DNA of 32,186 nt from contig JAMCQL010000057.1 in assembly GCA_023381615.1 (NCBI GenBank), positions 1-32,186 of the forward strand, written 5' to 3'. A program made the position numbers and the translations under genes. A model generated the notes under the pieces. The model was not told the origin of the DNA. It saw only the letters and a program-made list of their open reading frames with translations, and searched no databases. Shown piece by piece: positions 32,084 to 32,186 of the stretch (its first letter is position 1; every line of letters starts with the position of its first letter). This DNA is from Bacteroidota bacterium. Its GTDB lineage: Bacteria; Bacteroidota; Ignavibacteria; Kryptoniales; JAKASW01.

Positions 32084-32186
32084 AAATTAGGAGGTGCCGC
32101 TCCAGTCGGTTAAAATTGTAATTGAGTAAAAGACAAAATAGCCGACAAAAGAAAGGAGACAGCACCTGTGGAAAAGAAGATAAGAG
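32070..32186 (+). mobile_element. Left end of an insertion sequence (IS256/mutator-like), truncated by window
   Basis: GTAACTTTGTGTAAAAATTA at about 32070 has the TGTGTAAA core seen in terminal repeats of IS256/mutator-type elements. About 100 bases later AGGAG (32154-32158) leads to GTG 32168 with a Lys-rich start (VEKKIR), typical of a transposase N-terminus; it runs off the window. The family call is tentative because neither the transposase body nor the right end is visible. Target duplication cannot be tested. Confidence 0.5.
32168..32186 (+). CDS. Probable transposase start, 3' end outside window
   Basis: Only GTG and five further codons (EKKIR) are visible. The clean AGGAG nine bases upstream and the position inside a putative IS end support a coding start. 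Identity is inferred only from context. Confidence 0.4.

Overview
The window looks like a chromosomal stretch from a Gram-negative bacterium of the Ignavibacteria/Chlorobi-Bacteroidota kind. This is inferred from the protein flavours (Bacteroidota-type S10 peptidase, GTG-started PriA, outer-membrane barrel, periplasmic HtrA, heptosyltransferase-like GT9) and from dispersed palindromes typical of such genomes. No rRNA, tRNA or CRISPR array was seen.

Region 1 (1-4.6 kb) is an accessory zone full of gene remnants. It opens with the 3' part of a gene for an exported, extremely methionine-rich protein, then an orphan Phd/YefM-type antitoxin on the minus strand, then an outer-membrane barrel that itself carries a Met/Gly/Ser-rich loop. 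From 1.65 to 4.1 kb there is almost no intact gene. It holds clustered palindromes, an internally deleted IS200/RAYT-type transposase next to REP-like hairpins, a collapsed small gene, an N-terminal scrap of a tyrosine recombinase, two large inverted repeats sharing a GAACAAAG box, and four more hairpins. A HicB antitoxin whose HicA toxin partner is frameshifted closes the zone.

Region 2 (4.6-15 kb) is core metabolism: plsY-gpsA (phospholipid precursor synthesis, coupled by ATGA) and a P1/DmpA-type peptidase on the plus strand; a convergent exported S10 peptidase; a minus-strand pair of a small Tat-signal protein and an amidase; and divergently larC-priA, coupled by GTGA.

Region 3 (15.1-19.3 kb) is a tightly overlapping minus-strand envelope operon. 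In transcription order it runs GT9 glycosyltransferase, DUF3108 protein, CPBP membrane protease, zinc-ribbon/DUF2007 protein, cdsA.

Region 4 (19.5-29.0 kb) is a long plus-strand run: xseA-xseB-dxs-Gfo/Idh/MocA oxidoreductase-SAM hydroxide adenosyltransferase-ribD-class A beta-lactamase homologue-ribE-unknown protein-exported Bcp peroxiredoxin. A clear intrinsic terminator follows, then a DUF971 gene. Many junctions overlap by 1 to 17 bases or are separated by a few bases, so co-translation is likely. The operon links DNA repair, isoprenoid and riboflavin synthesis.

Region 5 (29.1 kb to the end) has a convergent HtrA/Deg protease, a roughly 450-base non-coding gap with two inverted repeats, and a lipoprotein gene that seems to be cut short by the left end of an insertion sequence running off the window.
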